A stretch of DNA of 64,000 bases from Nanobdellota archaeon (GTDB lineage Archaea > Nanobdellota > Nanobdellia > Woesearchaeales > JAGLXL01): assembly GCA_023132895.1 (NCBI GenBank), contig JAGLXL010000006.1:16360-80359 (forward strand), in the 5' to 3' direction. Position 1 is the stretch's first letter; the number at the start of each line of letters is the position of its first letter. Below are positions 26,568 through 34,559 of the stretch, piece by piece. Both the position numbers and the translations under genes were made by a program. Under the pieces are notes generated by a model. The model searched no databases. It had not been told where the DNA came from and saw only the letters and a list, made by a program, of their open reading frames with translations.

Positions 26568-28759
26568 AAAAGGAAATAGATAAGGAGTTAATGGCAAAGT
26601 ATAAGGAAAAATTAAAGGCAGAGTTAGGCGGAGTAACAGAAAAGGCCAAGGTGATTAAAAAAAGAAAAGTGATTTCCCGGGAATACGATGAGTTTAAAAA
26701 AGCTTTTTTGCCCAAGCACATGAGTTATTATGAAAAGATTTGTAATTTTTCTGCTAAGGTTGCCAAAATTAAACCGGCAGAAAAGAAAAGAGCAGAGTTA
26801 TTGAGAAGCATTGATATCTGCCATCTACAGATAACTCCAGAAGGCTCTTATGGTTTTGCTTTGTTTTTTCCAGTGCTGATTATGCTTTTGGGGACTTTGG
26901 TTTCCTTTATTTTGTTTGCTTCAATGTTTTTTGCCATGTTTTTTGTGGTGCTGGGGCTGGCTTTGATTTATCCTTTAATGCAGATGCCGAATTTCCTGGC
27001 CAACAGATGGCGAATGAAGGCTTCGAATCAGATGGTGCAGTGTATTTTTTATATTGTAACTTATATGAGGCATACTTCGAACTTGGAAAGGGGAATTGAA
27101 TTTGCTTCTGACCATTTAGCAACACCGCTTTCTTTGGATTTGCGAAAGGTTTTGTGGGATGTGGAAACAGGTAAATTTGACGCGGTGAAGGATTCGTTAG
27201 AAGATTATTTGAAAACCTGGAAAGAATGGAATAGAGAATTTATTGAGTCGTTTCATTTGGTGGAGAGTTCTTTGTATGAAGCATCTGAGAATAAGAGATT
27301 AGATACTTTGGATAAGGCTTTGACAGTGATTTTGACTGAAACTTATGAAAAGATGTTGCACTATGCTCATGATCTACAGTCGCCAATTACAATGCTGCAC
27401 ATGTTGGGAGTAATTTTGCCAATTTTAGGTTTAGTAATTTTGCCATTGGTAGTCAGTTTTATGGGTGGTGAAGACACTTCGCCAGTAAGATTAATCCTTT
27501 ATATTGGTTTGATATATAATATTGCGATTCCTTTTGGTGTTTATTATTTAGGGAGAATTATACTTTCTAAGAGGCCGACAGGTTATGGTGATTCAGATAT
27601 TTCTGAAGAAAATCCTGAATTAAAGAAATATAAGAAGATATTGATCAAGTTGGGGAAAAAGGAAATTGGGATTAATCCGATTTTTATTTCAGTTTTAGTT
27701 TTTGTGGTGTTATTGTTTATTGGTTTAAGTCCGTTAGTGATGCATTTTTTAAATCCAGGATTTGAAGTTAGGCTTTTTAACGGAGCTTTTGAACTATTGG
27801 GTTATATCTGTCCTGGTGGTTTGGAATGCGCTTTGAGTGACAGGATTGGCCCCTATGGACTTGGGGCTTCGATTTTGTCTTTGGCGATTACTTTGAGTGC
27901 AGGTTTGGGTTTTGGAAGTTATTTTGCTTTAAGAAGCGGCAATGTGATTAAGATCAGGAATAAAACTAAGAAATTAGAAGACGAATTTGCTTCAGCCTTG
28001 TTTCAGTTGGGGAATCGGTTAGGGGATGGTTTGCCAGCTGAAATTGCTTTTGGCAGAACAGCAGAGATTATGGAAGGGACGACTTCTGGTGATTTTTATT
28101 CAATGGTCAATAGAAACATTACTAAACTAGGGATGAGTGTTCGGGAGGCTATTTTCGACGGCAAGGTAGGGGCTTTGATCTTTTTCCCTTCTAAAATAAT
28201 TGAAAGCTCGATGAAGGTTTTAGTAGAGAGCATTAAGAAGGGTCCTCGGATTGCGGCACAGGCTTTAATTTCGATGTCGCAATATATCAAAGAAATCCAT
28301 AGGGTTAATGAAAGGCTGAAGGATTTGCTTTCTGAGATTATTTCTTCAATGCAATCCCAGATTAAGTTTTTAACTCCGGCAATTGCTGGTATTGTAGTGG
28401 GAATTACGTCAATGATTACAAATATTTTGACCCGGTTGACAGCACAGATTTCTTCAGTAGTGGCTGAGACTGGAGAGGGAGGAACAGCAGGGATTGGAGG
28501 GATTGTTAATTTATTTGGCTCGGGAATTCCAACTTATTATTTTCAGATTGTAGTGGGTTTGTACGTAGTGCAGATAACTTATATTCTGGTGGTGATCAGC
28601 AACAATATTGAGAATGGAGAAGATAAATTAACCGAGAGGTATAATATTGGAAAAGATTTAGTTAGGAGTGCCTTGTTGTATTGTTTTATTGCGGCGACGG
28701 TGATGATTCTGTTTAATTTTGTGGCAGGGCAGATAATGTCAGGTGTAATTGGCGGTTAG
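26564..28759 (+). CDS. Pilus assembly membrane platform protein (TadC/FlaJ/GspF family)
   Basis: 731 residues. The TTG at 26564 overlaps the ATPase stop (TTGA); an ATG at 26591 is an alternative start. A basic N-terminal region is followed by two T2SSF-type halves, each a helical bundle with paired membrane helices (about 105-140, 280-345, then 370-400, 440-460, 615-640, 660-690 and 705-725). This polytopic protein normally forms the inner platform on which the ATPase acts. Together with the ATPase and the prepilin-like N termini at 7415 and 13737 it argues for an archaeal type IV pilus-like system. No prepilin peptidase is in the window. Confidence 0.9.
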   Translation: MKKEIDKELMAKYKEKLKAELGGVTEKAKVIKKRKVISREYDEFKKAFLPKHMSYYEKICNFSAKVAKIKPAEKKRAELLRSIDICHLQITPEGSYGFALFFPVLIMLLGTLVSFILFASMFFAMFFVVLGLALIYPLMQMPNFLANRWRMKASNQMVQCIFYIVTYMRHTSNLERGIEFASDHLATPLSLDLRKVLWDVETGKFDAVKDSLEDYLKTWKEWNREFIESFHLVESSLYEASENKRLDTLDKALTVILTETYEKMLHYAHDLQSPITMLHMLGVILPILGLVILPLVVSFMGGEDTSPVRLILYIGLIYNIAIPFGVYYLGRIILSKRPTGYGDSDISEENPELKKYKKILIKLGKKEIGINPIFISVLVFVVLLFIGLSPLVMHFLNPGFEVRLFNGAFELLGYICPGGLECALSDRIGPYGLGASILSLAITLSAGLGFGSYFALRSGNVIKIRNKTKKLEDEFASALFQLGNRLGDGLPAEIAFGRTAEIMEGTTSGDFYSMVNRNITKLGMSVREAIFDGKVGALIFFPSKIIESSMKVLVESIKKGPRIAAQALISMSQYIKEIHRVNERLKDLLSEIISSMQSQIKFLTPAIAGIVVGITSMITNILTRLTAQISSVVAETGEGGTAGIGGIVNLFGSGIPTYYFQIVVGLYVVQITYILVVISNNIENGEDKLTERYNIGKDLVRSALLYCFIAATVMILFNFVAGQIMSGVIGG

Positions 28760-28765
28760 AAAAGA

Positions 28766-28920
28766 TGGGAACGGGGGGACTTTCATGCTGCTTATGGAAG
28801 CAAGCAATTTGAACCCCCAACACCTACGGTTCTGCACTAAGACACTCAGTAACGGAGTTACTGGGCATTTGTTACACAAATACTTCAGCGTAGTGCTCTG
28901 CCGGGTTGAGCTACGTTCCC
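28766..28920 (-). tRNA. tRNA-Phe (GAA) with two introns
   Basis: Read on the minus strand, acceptor GGGAACG pairs with CGTTCCC (discriminator A, CCA not encoded). The D arm is GCTC-AACCCGGCA-GAGC, the anticodon stem CTACG/CGTAG and the loop CTGAAG+C, giving anticodon GAA. A 53-base intron sits after position 37 (canonical). The T stem GGGGG/CCCCC encloses TTCAA...GT with about 28 extra bases containing a small hairpin, so a second intron lies in the T loop (58/59 or 59/60). Removing both leaves 74 bases. A TATA-like TTATAAAC lies about 25-30 bases upstream. Confidence 0.85.
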
Positions 28921-28971
28921 AATAAGGAAATGATTAAATAAATAGTTTATAAGATTTTTGGTTGAAGTGTT

Positions 28972-29079
28972 GGAAATGTCTCGTTCGCTATACTTCATGT
29001 CGCTATAAATCAAATGAAGTACCATAGCTATTTTACAAGTGGTAAATTTAGCTCACTAGCCAATTGGCGTGGGTTTAAC
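28972..29079 (+). repeat. Structured box element, copy A
   Basis: Begins GGAAATGTCTCGTTCGC and ends GCTCACTAGCCAATTGGC then GTGGGTTTAAC. Inside are hairpin 1 (TACTTCAT/ATGAAGTA) and hairpin 2 (AGCTA..TTTAC/GTAAA..TAGCT). The flanking GTTGGA and TTTAAC can form a closing helix with wobble pairs. It lies between tRNA-Phe and the 29133 gene, whose TATA box (ATATATAAA, 29102-29110) follows. See copies B, C and D. Confidence 0.7.
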
Positions 29080-29132
29080 TGTTATTTACTAAAAACACAA
29101 GATATATAAATTGAAAAAAGATTACTTTCAAT

Positions 29133-29537
29133 ATGAAAAAGTTATTTGGAAAAAAACCAGCACCACCGCCAGCTCCGGCAATTGATGCGGTTCAGATTAA
29201 TAACAGGTTAGGACTGGTAGAGGAAAAATTAACTAACCTGAATAAGAAATTTGAAGTTTTAGAGAAAAATATGCTGGATGGTTTTAAGAAAATTAATTCA
29301 GATTTAAGGTCATTTGATTCTGAGGTCTTGGATATTAAACGGGAAGTTAATGGAATAAAGCAAAAATTAGATTTAGTGATCAAAGAACTGAAAATGACCG
29401 CTGGCAAGGATGAATTAAACACAATTCAAAAATATCTTGATTTATGGAATCCAGTTAAGTTTGCAACTCGAGATTATGTAGAAAAAATTATTGATGAAAA
29501 GTTGAAAATGTCTCGTTCGCCCCCTGCAAAAAAATAG
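29133..29537 (+). CDS. Small coiled-coil protein of unknown function
   Basis: 134 residues with a Pro/Ala-rich start (GKKPAPPPAPA) and then heptad-rich coiled coil across most of its length (RLGLVEEKLTNLNKKFEVLE onward), like a small tether or filament protein. A TATA box lies 26 bases before its ATG, so the transcript is probably leaderless. Its last codons (MSRSPPAKK) are read from the start of structured element copy B, so the natural C terminus may have been replaced when that element arrived. The next gene (29686) has a similar coiled-coil tail. Confidence 0.6.
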   Translation: MKKLFGKKPAPPPAPAIDAVQINNRLGLVEEKLTNLNKKFEVLEKNMLDGFKKINSDLRSFDSEVLDIKREVNGIKQKLDLVIKELKMTAGKDELNTIQKYLDLWNPVKFATRDYVEKIIDEKLKMSRSPPAKK

Positions 29538-29620
29538 AGAAAAAATAAGCTCTTGAATGCAGGGTTCCAACGGTTTGACAAGTGGAACGGTGCTCACTGG
29601 CCATTTGGTGAGGGTTTGAC
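29504..29620 (+). repeat. Structured box element, copy B (overlaps a gene's 3' end)
   Basis: Begins GAAAATGTCTCGTTCGC and ends GTGCTCACTGGCCATTTGG then TGAGGGTTTGAC. Hairpin 1 is CCCTGC/GCAGGG and hairpin 2 GTTCCA/TGGAAC. A possible closing helix is GTTGAA with TTTGAC (two wobbles). The first 34 bases are read as the last 11 codons of the 29133 gene. A TATA box (AATTTATAAG) for the 29686 gene follows. Confidence 0.7.
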
Positions 29621-29685
29621 TAACATTACTTAAGAAAAATTTATAAGTAGTTTAGATTTAATAGAAGATATAAAAAGGTGTGACT

Positions 29686-30294
29686 ATGGCAAATCAATTA
29701 CCTGTTGATCAAGTTATGCAATTAAGACAACAAGGTTATTCTAATAATCAAATTGTTGACCAATTACAACGGCAGGGCTATGCTTTTCAGCAAATTTATG
29801 ATGCAATGAGCCAGGCTGATTTAACTAAGCTGGCTGGAGCTCCAGTAGGCGGTCAAGGAGCTGAAATGCCGCCCCCACCAGGACCAGAAGCGGCGCCGAT
29901 GCCTGAGCCGGCTCCAAGGCCAGAAGCGCAGCCTTATGCTCAAGAGTATCCTGCTCCAGCAGGTGATTCAGATGAAAGGATTTCTGAGATTGCTGAAGCA
30001 ATTATCAATGAAAAATGGGAAGAACTGATTGAAGAAGTCAAGGGGATTGGTGAATGGAAGGATAAGGTGGAAGCAAATATCAAAAAGATGTCCAGTGATT
30101 TGGAACATTTGAAGGGAGAGTTTAGTGAGCTGCATAAGGGTGTTTTGGGCAAGATATCTGAGTATGATGAGCATATCCGCGATGTGGGCAGTGAATTAAA
30201 AGCTATAGAGAGAGTTTTTAAGGACGTGATTCCTTCTTTTACTGAAAACGTGAGCGAACTTTCTAGAATTACAAAAGGTATGAAGAAAAAATAA
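29686..30294 (+). CDS. Soluble protein with N-terminal GY..QI module and coiled-coil tail
   Basis: A GTG at 29680 is in frame, but ATG 29686 follows an AGGTG ribosome site and is preferred (202 residues). Residues 1-50 contain a duplicated form of the tail module (RQQGYSNNQIVDQLQRQGYAF), here at the N terminus. A Pro/Ala/Glu linker (about 55-95) follows, then a long coiled coil. With no membrane segment it could be a cytoplasmic partner that uses the same module as the surface-protein tails. Function unknown. Confidence 0.65.
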   Translation: MANQLPVDQVMQLRQQGYSNNQIVDQLQRQGYAFQQIYDAMSQADLTKLAGAPVGGQGAEMPPPPGPEAAPMPEPAPRPEAQPYAQEYPAPAGDSDERISEIAEAIINEKWEELIEEVKGIGEWKDKVEANIKKMSSDLEHLKGEFSELHKGVLGKISEYDEHIRDVGSELKAIERVFKDVIPSFTENVSELSRITKGMKKK

Positions 30295-30297
30295 TTT

Positions 30298-30861
30298 CTA
30301 ATAATCTGGTTTCATGCCTAAGAGAGCAATAGTAAAGACGGCAATAACCAGAACCATAATAACACCTAAGATTTTGGGGTGGAATAAGGTGGCAGTAATG
30401 TTTTGCTCCCAGCTACCAGTAGCTACTCCTGACTGGATTTCTTCAATAGTAGCATTTTCTTGGAGGTAAGGTCCAATATTCTGGCCGAGGACAGTACCCA
30501 AAGCAGCCAGGAAAATAATAACACCAACTGCAAAAATAGCCCATTTAACAGAACGGTCTGTTCTAATAAACTCAGTCATATCTTTTTCAGTGGCTCCAGC
30601 TGTTCGATAAACAAGGACAAGGAGAACAACAAAGATAAAAATAAGGACAAACCAAGGCGCCATGAAATTAATGACCTTAACAATGTCTTCTGAAAGGAGA
30701 ACCATAAAACCGAGGACAACGGCAATAATAGCATTAATAGATTTGTTAGTGCCAAGGACTTTGGTGGTGGTGAGCAAAGCAAAAACAACAGCAAAGACCA
30801 AAAGGGCTGGAAAAATTATGGAAAAGTAATTCAACAACCCAACATCAAGGAAAGTTGCCAT
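30298..30861 (-). CDS. Four-helix membrane protein, third of three tandem paralogs
   Basis: 187 residues with about five hydrophobic segments: LLNYFSIIFPALLVFAVVFA, a stretch around SINAIIAVVLGFMV, two more central helices, and a C-terminal helix (GVIMVLVIAVFTIALLG). It shares with the two upstream genes the signature F-P-x-L-L-V/I-F-x-V/L-x-F-A-x-L, TKVLG and KSINAIIA. It is separated by 1 base from its neighbour, so the three form one operon transcribed from about 32029. Between helices 3 and 5 it has an extracellular-looking loop with N-x-T sites. No family is recognised. Confidence 0.6.
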   Translation of the reverse strand: MATFLDVGLLNYFSIIFPALLVFAVVFALLTTTKVLGTNKSINAIIAVVLGFMVLLSEDIVKVINFMAPWFVLIFIFVVLLVLVYRTAGATEKDMTEFIRTDRSVKWAIFAVGVIIFLAALGTVLGQNIGPYLQENATIEEIQSGVATGSWEQNITATLFHPKILGVIMVLVIAVFTIALLGMKPDY

Positions 30862-30862
30862 T

Positions 30863-31459
30863 TTAAAATGTCCTGCCTTTGAAAAGGTCTTTGAGGCCTT
30901 TAGTCATGCTTTCGCCCGGTGTTTTTTTATCGCCACTGGTAATAAACCAGACAATGAGTCCGAAGACTAAGATAATGATAATGAGATTGGAAAGATTGCC
31001 GCCCCACCAACCGCCAAAGGTTTGGGAAGGTGCCTGCCACCAGCCAACTGTGGCTCCGAAAATATAGCCAACAATCAATAAAATAACCAGCATAACAATA
31101 CCTGGTAAACTGCTGCCAGACCATTCGCCGCCAAACATGCCCCACAAGAAGAGGACAAGGATGATGACGACAGCTAAGACTGAGACGCTTGGTAAAAGGA
31201 CATTGATGATAACAATTGGATCGTAGTTGCCAGGGTAATTGCCAGTGACGTGAGGCACAACTGTAAGGATGGCCATGATCAAGGCAATAACAACATTAAT
31301 TGATTTTTTATAATCACCAAATAGTTTAATTCTTTGGAGGACAGCAAAAATAAGTGTAAAGATTAGTAAGAAAGGCAAGACTACATCAAAGATCCCATAA
31401 TACTGAAGGGAAGTGATTAAACTTGTTAATTCTCCACCGTATTGTCCGCTAATAGCCAT
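30863..31459 (-). CDS. Membrane protein, second of three tandem paralogs
   Basis: 198 residues, four to five membrane helices. It has the paralog signature (VVLPFLLIFTLIFAVLQRIK and KSINVVIALIMAI). A Trp/Gly-rich loop (GWWQAPSQTFGGWWGGN) precedes the last helix and the tail is Lys-rich. It is distinct enough from both neighbours that the duplications look old. Lies 3 bases after the first paralog and 1 base before the third. Function unknown; a hetero-oligomeric membrane complex is plausible. Confidence 0.6.
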   Translation of the reverse strand: MAISGQYGGELTSLITSLQYYGIFDVVLPFLLIFTLIFAVLQRIKLFGDYKKSINVVIALIMAILTVVPHVTGNYPGNYDPIVIINVLLPSVSVLAVVIILVLFLWGMFGGEWSGSSLPGIVMLVILLIVGYIFGATVGWWQAPSQTFGGWWGGNLSNLIIIILVFGLIVWFITSGDKKTPGESMTKGLKDLFKGRTF

Positions 31460-31462
31460 TTT

Positions 31463-32029
31463 TTAACCCTCTTTTTTTTCTGATGTTTTTGGCTTGCCAC
31501 TATCTTTAGTAACATAGACCATGAAAACAATGATGATGACAAGTAAGATTAAGGTAGCAACCCAGCTGACATCATAGTAGTCTATTAAAAAACTAAAGAC
31601 TGTTTCTAACCAGCCGAGAGCATGAAGGAAAATAACAACAATGCCAATGAAAAGAACAACCATGAAAAATTTAGTCCAGCCAGGATAATTTTCTAAAGTG
31701 ACTTCTTTATCGCCAAACATAGTTCCGACTAGTAAAAGGAACATGACAAGGATGACCATAAGAAGAGCAATGTTGGCAACAGCAGTATTAATGACCTTGA
31801 CTAAATTAGCTGAGGCAACAACTAGGAAAGAGATGACAAAGGCAACAATAGCATTGATGCTTTTTTTACTATATTTTTTGCCTTCGATTTCATCTGTGCC
31901 AAGGACTTTGGTTTTTTCTAAGATAGCAAAAACAATTGAGAAGATTAGTAAGAAAGGGAGAATTATATCATAGACACCTAATCGGTTTAAAAATCCGATG
32001 ACTTCTCCAAATACAGTTTCTTGAGCCAT
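31463..32029 (-). CDS. Membrane protein, first of three tandem paralogs
   Basis: 188 residues with the signature IILPFLLIFSIVFAILEKTK, TKVLGTDEIEGKKYSKKSIN and three further membrane helices, ending in a Lys-rich tail (SGKPKTSEKKEG). It heads the three-gene operon; divergent from the translin gene with structured element copy C between them. Its helix count and loop lengths do not match any transporter or channel family I know. Confidence 0.6.
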   Translation of the reverse strand: MAQETVFGEVIGFLNRLGVYDIILPFLLIFSIVFAILEKTKVLGTDEIEGKKYSKKSINAIVAFVISFLVVASANLVKVINTAVANIALLMVILVMFLLLVGTMFGDKEVTLENYPGWTKFFMVVLFIGIVVIFLHALGWLETVFSFLIDYYDVSWVATLILLVIIIVFMVYVTKDSGKPKTSEKKEG

Positions 32030-32112
32030 AAGTCCTCTTTTTGCTATTTATTTCTACTTGATTAAGTATAAACTTTTTACTATTTATAAACTTTTTCCTA
32101 ACTGGGTATAAT

Positions 32113-32221
32113 TGAAAATGTCTCGTTCACACAGTTTCCTTGATGTACTTTGATGAGAAACTGTTCCTGGTCGTCTTACGATTAGTTCAGTGCTCACTGA
32201 CCAATTGGCGACATTTTCAAC
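32113..32221 (+). repeat. Structured box element, copy C
   Basis: Begins TTGAAAATGTCTCGTTCAC and ends GTGCTCACTGACCAATTGG then CGACATTTTCAAC. Here the two ends form a perfect 11-bp helix (TTGAAAATGTC/GACATTTTCAA). Hairpin 1 is CAGTTTC/GAAACTG; the second hairpin is weaker (TGGTC/GACCA is possible). It lies in the divergent space between the 32029 and 32274 genes, upstream of the translin TATA box (TTTATAAATA, 32241-32250). Confidence 0.7.
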
Positions 32222-32273
32222 TTTATTCTTTAACCAAACCTTTATAAATAGTTGAAATAAATCTAGTATAAAA

Positions 32274-32855
32274 ATGATAAATAAAAATGATTTTAAAAAT
32301 ATGCAGCAAGAACTGGCTGATTATGACAGCCAAAGGGAACTTTTGATTAAAAAATCACGTGATGTTTTGAAGCTGAGCAAGCAAGTTATCTATGCAGTTC
32401 ACCGCGGTGAGTTGAAGGAAGCTTTGGTTTTGATTGAAAAGATTGAGAAGGAGAAACTAGAATTAGAGAAGATTACTAAACATAGTACACGCCTTTTTTC
32501 TGAAGGAAGTTTGAAGATTGCTGTTCAAGAATATGTTGAAGCTTTATTGTATTATCATGCGGTTAAGGATAAAAAATTACCAACACATATTCAGCTGAAG
32601 GTGAAGTCTAATCATTACTTGTTGGGGCTTTGTGATTTGACTGGGGAAATTGTCAGGAAAGCTGTTTATTTAGCAGGCAAGGATAAGTTTGATGAGGTTG
32701 TTAAGTTTAAGGATTTAGTTGATATAATTTATGGTGAATTATTGAAGTTTGATTTCAGAGAGCCGGAATTAAGGCGTAAGTTTGATTCAGTGAAATATGA
32801 TTTGAAGAAACTAGAAGATTTAGTTTTGGATTTGAAGTTGAAGGGGAAATTATAA
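32274..32855 (+). CDS. Translin family RNA-binding protein
   Basis: 193 residues, all helical, the usual size for archaeal translin/TRAX homologs. Features include a basic N-terminal helix (QRELLIKKSRDVLKLSKQVI), the mid-region YVEALLYYHAV and the C-terminal DLTGEIVRKAV plus LRRKFDSVKYDLKKLEDLVL. Translins form octameric barrels that bind or cleave small RNAs, including tRNA leaders. TATA box 28 bases upstream. Its stop shares one base with the ATG of the HD-domain gene (TAATG), so the two are coupled. Confidence 0.82.
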   Translation: MINKNDFKNMQQELADYDSQRELLIKKSRDVLKLSKQVIYAVHRGELKEALVLIEKIEKEKLELEKITKHSTRLFSEGSLKIAVQEYVEALLYYHAVKDKKLPTHIQLKVKSNHYLLGLCDLTGEIVRKAVYLAGKDKFDEVVKFKDLVDIIYGELLKFDFREPELRRKFDSVKYDLKKLEDLVLDLKLKGKL

Positions 32856-33421
32856 TGAAAAAAGTTGTTAATTTTATTTATGAGATGGGTGCGTTAAAGC
32901 ACGTCAAAAGGAGCGGTTGGTGGACCATTAATGTCAAAGATCCAGAAAATGTAGCTGAGCATAGTTTTAGAGCTGGCTTGATTGGATATTTTCTAGCTAA
33001 ATTGGAAGGAGTTGATGTTAGTCGAGTTACCTTAATGTCGCTGTTTAATGATTTGCATGAAGCCCGATTAAATGATTTGCATAAGGTTGGCCATAGATAT
33101 ATTGATTTTAGAAAAGCAGAGACAAAAGCGCATAAGGAACAGACTGAAAGTTTAGGAGAGTTAGGTGGGGAAATGTTTTCATTGCATAAGGAATTGCAGG
33201 GGCAGAAAACTAAAGAAGCAGTAGTGGCGCGGGATGCTGATTTGCTGGAGAATGCTTTTCAGGCTAAAGAATATATGGAAATTGGTTATAAGGATGCTCA
33301 AAGCTGGATTGAGAGCATTTGGAAAATAATAAAAACTCCATCAGCTAAGAAAATGTTAAAGGAGTTGGAGAAAACAAGTTCTAATGACTGGTGGAAAGGT
33401 TTGAAAAAAACTGAGAGGTGA
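32855..33421 (+). CDS. HD-domain hydrolase (YfbR/HDDC2-like 5'-nucleotidase family)
   Basis: 188 residues. The metal-binding HD pattern is visible: AEHSFRAG (His), FNDLHEARLNDLH (His-Asp equivalent in NDLHE) and a later RDADLLENAF (Asp). The family removes phosphate from nucleoside monophosphates, especially deoxyribonucleotides. A Trp-rich start (RSGWWTINVKDPENV) is typical. A second member of the family is at 40151 in the queuosine operon. Followed after 2 bases by the metallo-hydrolase gene. Confidence 0.82.
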   Translation: MKKVVNFIYEMGALKHVKRSGWWTINVKDPENVAEHSFRAGLIGYFLAKLEGVDVSRVTLMSLFNDLHEARLNDLHKVGHRYIDFRKAETKAHKEQTESLGELGGEMFSLHKELQGQKTKEAVVARDADLLENAFQAKEYMEIGYKDAQSWIESIWKIIKTPSAKKMLKELEKTSSNDWWKGLKKTER

Positions 33422-33423
33422 AA

Positions 33424-34095
33424 ATGTTAGATTTTCAAGGTGTTCAGATTAAATGGCTGGGCCATGCTAGTTTTAAGATTTTAGGAGAGGGGAAGGTTAT
33501 TTTTATTGACCCTTATCAAATTGATCCTTCTGAACCAGCTGATATTATTTTAGTGACGCATGCTCATTTTGACCACTGCAGTTTAGAAGATATTGATAAG
33601 ATTCGGGAGAAAAGTACAGTGATTGTTGCTCCGGCTGACTGTGCTGCTAAGTTAGGAAATAATGTAAAGACTGTTGCAGTGGGTGAAACAGTGGAAATTG
33701 AAGGCATAAAAGTGACTGGAGTGCCGGCTTATAATACTCATCGGTTTCGCTCTCCTGGAGTTTTGTTTCATCCTAAAGAAGCAGGCTGGTTAGGGATGGT
33801 TTTAGAGATTGGAGGAGTTAAGATTTATCATGCTGGTGATACTGACAAGATTCCTGAGATGAAATCGATTGAATGTGATGTGGCTTTGCTGCCAGTGGGC
33901 GGAACATATACAATGGATGCTGAAGAAGCTGCTGAAGCTGCTAACTTGATTAAGCCAGATATTGCGATTCCAATGCATTGGGGCAAAATAGTTGGTTCAG
34001 AGGATGATGCTAAAAAGTTTTCTGAAAAAGCTAATGTTGAAGTCCGTATTTTAGGTAAAAAAGAAGTTAAAGAAGAGAAAAAGTTTGTTTTATAG
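33424..34095 (+). CDS. Metallo-beta-lactamase fold hydrolase (UPF0173/UlaG-like)
   Basis: The GTG at 33418 is in frame but is part of a GAGGTG ribosome site, so ATG 33424 is taken (223 residues). The zinc motif THAHFDH lies at about residues 45-51, with further ligands in YHAGDTD (Asp) and PMHWGKI (His). This matches the UPF0173 group of small metal-dependent hydrolases. Substrate unknown. It overlaps no gene; the next start lies 10 bases downstream. Confidence 0.88.
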   Translation: MLDFQGVQIKWLGHASFKILGEGKVIFIDPYQIDPSEPADIILVTHAHFDHCSLEDIDKIREKSTVIVAPADCAAKLGNNVKTVAVGETVEIEGIKVTGVPAYNTHRFRSPGVLFHPKEAGWLGMVLEIGGVKIYHAGDTDKIPEMKSIECDVALLPVGGTYTMDAEEAAEAANLIKPDIAIPMHWGKIVGSEDDAKKFSEKANVEVRILGKKEVKEEKKFVL

Positions 34096-34105
34096 GGGGT
34101 GTAAA

Positions 34106-34477
34106 ATGAGAAAAATTGTTTTAGTGTTATTAGTGTTTATTTTTTTGATGGGTTGTGGAACAGATAGAGTAACTGTAACTTCTGAAGAAGGTGATGTGAC
34201 TGTTGAAGCAAGTGGTTTTGACAGCGATGAATGGTGTCAAGCCGGTGCTCAATGGAAAATGAGCGGTTCTTTTGATGAAGGTGATACTAATGCCCAGTGG
34301 ATGATTAAAGGTTTAGTTACTTCTGGGGAATTTGCCGGACTTTGTCATGTTGAGTATAGTGTTGAGACTCCAGACGGCCAGACCGAAATTGATTATTATT
34401 TCAGCGAAGATGGTGAAAGTGGTTATTTTGAAATGGATGTCAATGGCCAGAAGTTCACTCAAGAGTGGAATGGTTAA
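34106..34477 (+). CDS. Small lipoprotein-like secreted protein
   Basis: The frame opens at 34085, but ATG 34106 follows a GGGGTG ribosome site and gives a proper signal peptide (MRKIVLVLLVFIFLMGCG) with a lipobox-type Cys18. The 123-residue product is acidic with a beta-rich domain that holds two further Cys. No family is recognised. Last gene of the translin-HD-hydrolase run. Confidence 0.65.
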   Translation: MRKIVLVLLVFIFLMGCGTDRVTVTSEEGDVTVEASGFDSDEWCQAGAQWKMSGSFDEGDTNAQWMIKGLVTSGEFAGLCHVEYSVETPDGQTEIDYYFSEDGESGYFEMDVNGQKFTQEWNG

Positions 34478-34487
34478 GCAAACCCAG

Positions 34488-34531
34488 CGAAAACAAGTTT
34501 TCTGGTGTTTGGATTGAAAATCCAAACATTT
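34488..34531 (+). repeat. Palindromic unit pair after lipoprotein gene
   Basis: GAAAAC-AA-GTTTTC followed by TGGTG and then TTTGGAT-TGAAA-ATCCAAA and a T-rich run. The hairpin-TGGT-hairpin layout matches the arrays at 18533 and 49140. It sits between two plus-strand genes and may end the upstream transcript. Confidence 0.5.
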
Positions 34532-34559
34532 TTAAATTCTTTTTTATTTATATAATCAA

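Noticed and set aside
29565..29592. Inverted GTTCCA...TGGAAC sequence as an origin recognition box
   Set aside because: It is hairpin 2 of structured element copy B; no cdc6/orc1 gene or repeated boxes lie nearby.
28972..32221. CRISPR array from the repeated boxes
   Set aside because: The copies are hundreds to thousands of bases apart with different internal parts and no spacers; no cas genes.
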